From: DAOTXN01 sp034435435
Lineage (GTDB): Bacteria > Chloroflexota > Anaerolineae > S140-20
Length of the DNA stretch: 29,176 nt
Assembly: GCA_034435435.1 (NCBI GenBank)
Contig: DAOTXN010000121.1
Coordinates: forward strand, 1 to 29,176
Direction of reading: 5' to 3'
How positions within the stretch are numbered: the first letter of the stretch is position 1; every line of letters begins with the position of its first letter. A model generated the notes under the pieces. The model did not search any database. It was not told the origin of the DNA and saw only the letters and a program-made list of their open reading frames with translations. Of this stretch, positions 29,175 to 29,176 are shown in pieces. A program made the position numbers and the translations under genes.

Positions 29175-29176
29175 TC

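Noticed and set aside
1..29176. Whole window as a transposon, virus or linear plasmid because of its inverted ends
   Set aside because: No transposase, integrase, replication or capsid gene is present, and the content is housekeeping and ordinary chromosomal genes.
1..29176. CRISPR array or restriction/defence island
   Set aside because: No regularly spaced direct repeats and no Cas or toxin-antitoxin genes were seen; the only nuclease-fold candidates are Uma2 and PIN-TRAM proteins.

Overview
The window reads as chromosomal DNA of a GC-rich bacterium, most likely an uncultured member of the Chloroflexota (Anaerolineae-like). This placement is inferred from gene content: SpoVS, a PIN-TRAM membrane protein, LysM/metallopeptidase-like membrane proteins, a Ser/Thr kinase with a PD40 propeller, a Flp-type pilin, a REC-Roadblock protein, a Uma2 nuclease-like protein, and many Thr/Pro-rich linkers. 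Nothing points to a plasmid or phage. The two ends carry the same 128 bp in opposite orientation, so the window may be a contig that stops in a dispersed repeat.

Layout. 1-3180: thioredoxin, a two-TM hypothetical protein, a convergent PfkB-family kinase and SpoVS. 3181-7541: information processing, with the DNA polymerase III delta' subunit (minus strand), tRNA-Val(GAC), a cold-shock protein plus RRM protein operon behind a leader terminator, and thrS behind a T-box riboswitch. 7555-8596: a Uma2-family protein and a 189-bp element with terminal inverted repeats. 8597-13862: a tight minus-strand operon in which a transmembrane Ser/Thr kinase with an extracellular PD40 propeller lies between two LysM/peptidase-MA-like paralogues. 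Both paralogues are 531 aa; one keeps HELTH and the other has HALTP. 14119-17409: PIN-TRAM protein, cysS and rlmB. 17456-18009: Flp-like pilin and two small proteins. 18430-20517: secreted S8 protease with PA and PKD domains. 20635-23954: HD hydrolase, HyuA-like protein and HAD hydrolase in an operon with a probably leaderless first gene. 23922-25998: REC-Roadblock regulator, a TPR-like fragment, and an ArsR-DUF2087 regulator with a small partner. 26359-28349: an unrecognised 327-aa protein and an extended SDR. 28558-28974: a JAMM (M67) peptidase.

Many intergenic regions carry sigma-70-type promoters, most with exactly 17 bp between the -35 and -10 elements and several with an extended TGn -10. 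Intrinsic terminators close trxA, spoVS, the tRNA and the cold-shock operon. The strongest candidate for a little-described system is the kinase plus active/inactive LysM-peptidase pair at 8597-13862, which looks like an envelope-sensing module. All functional assignments come from reading motifs by eye; no database search was run.
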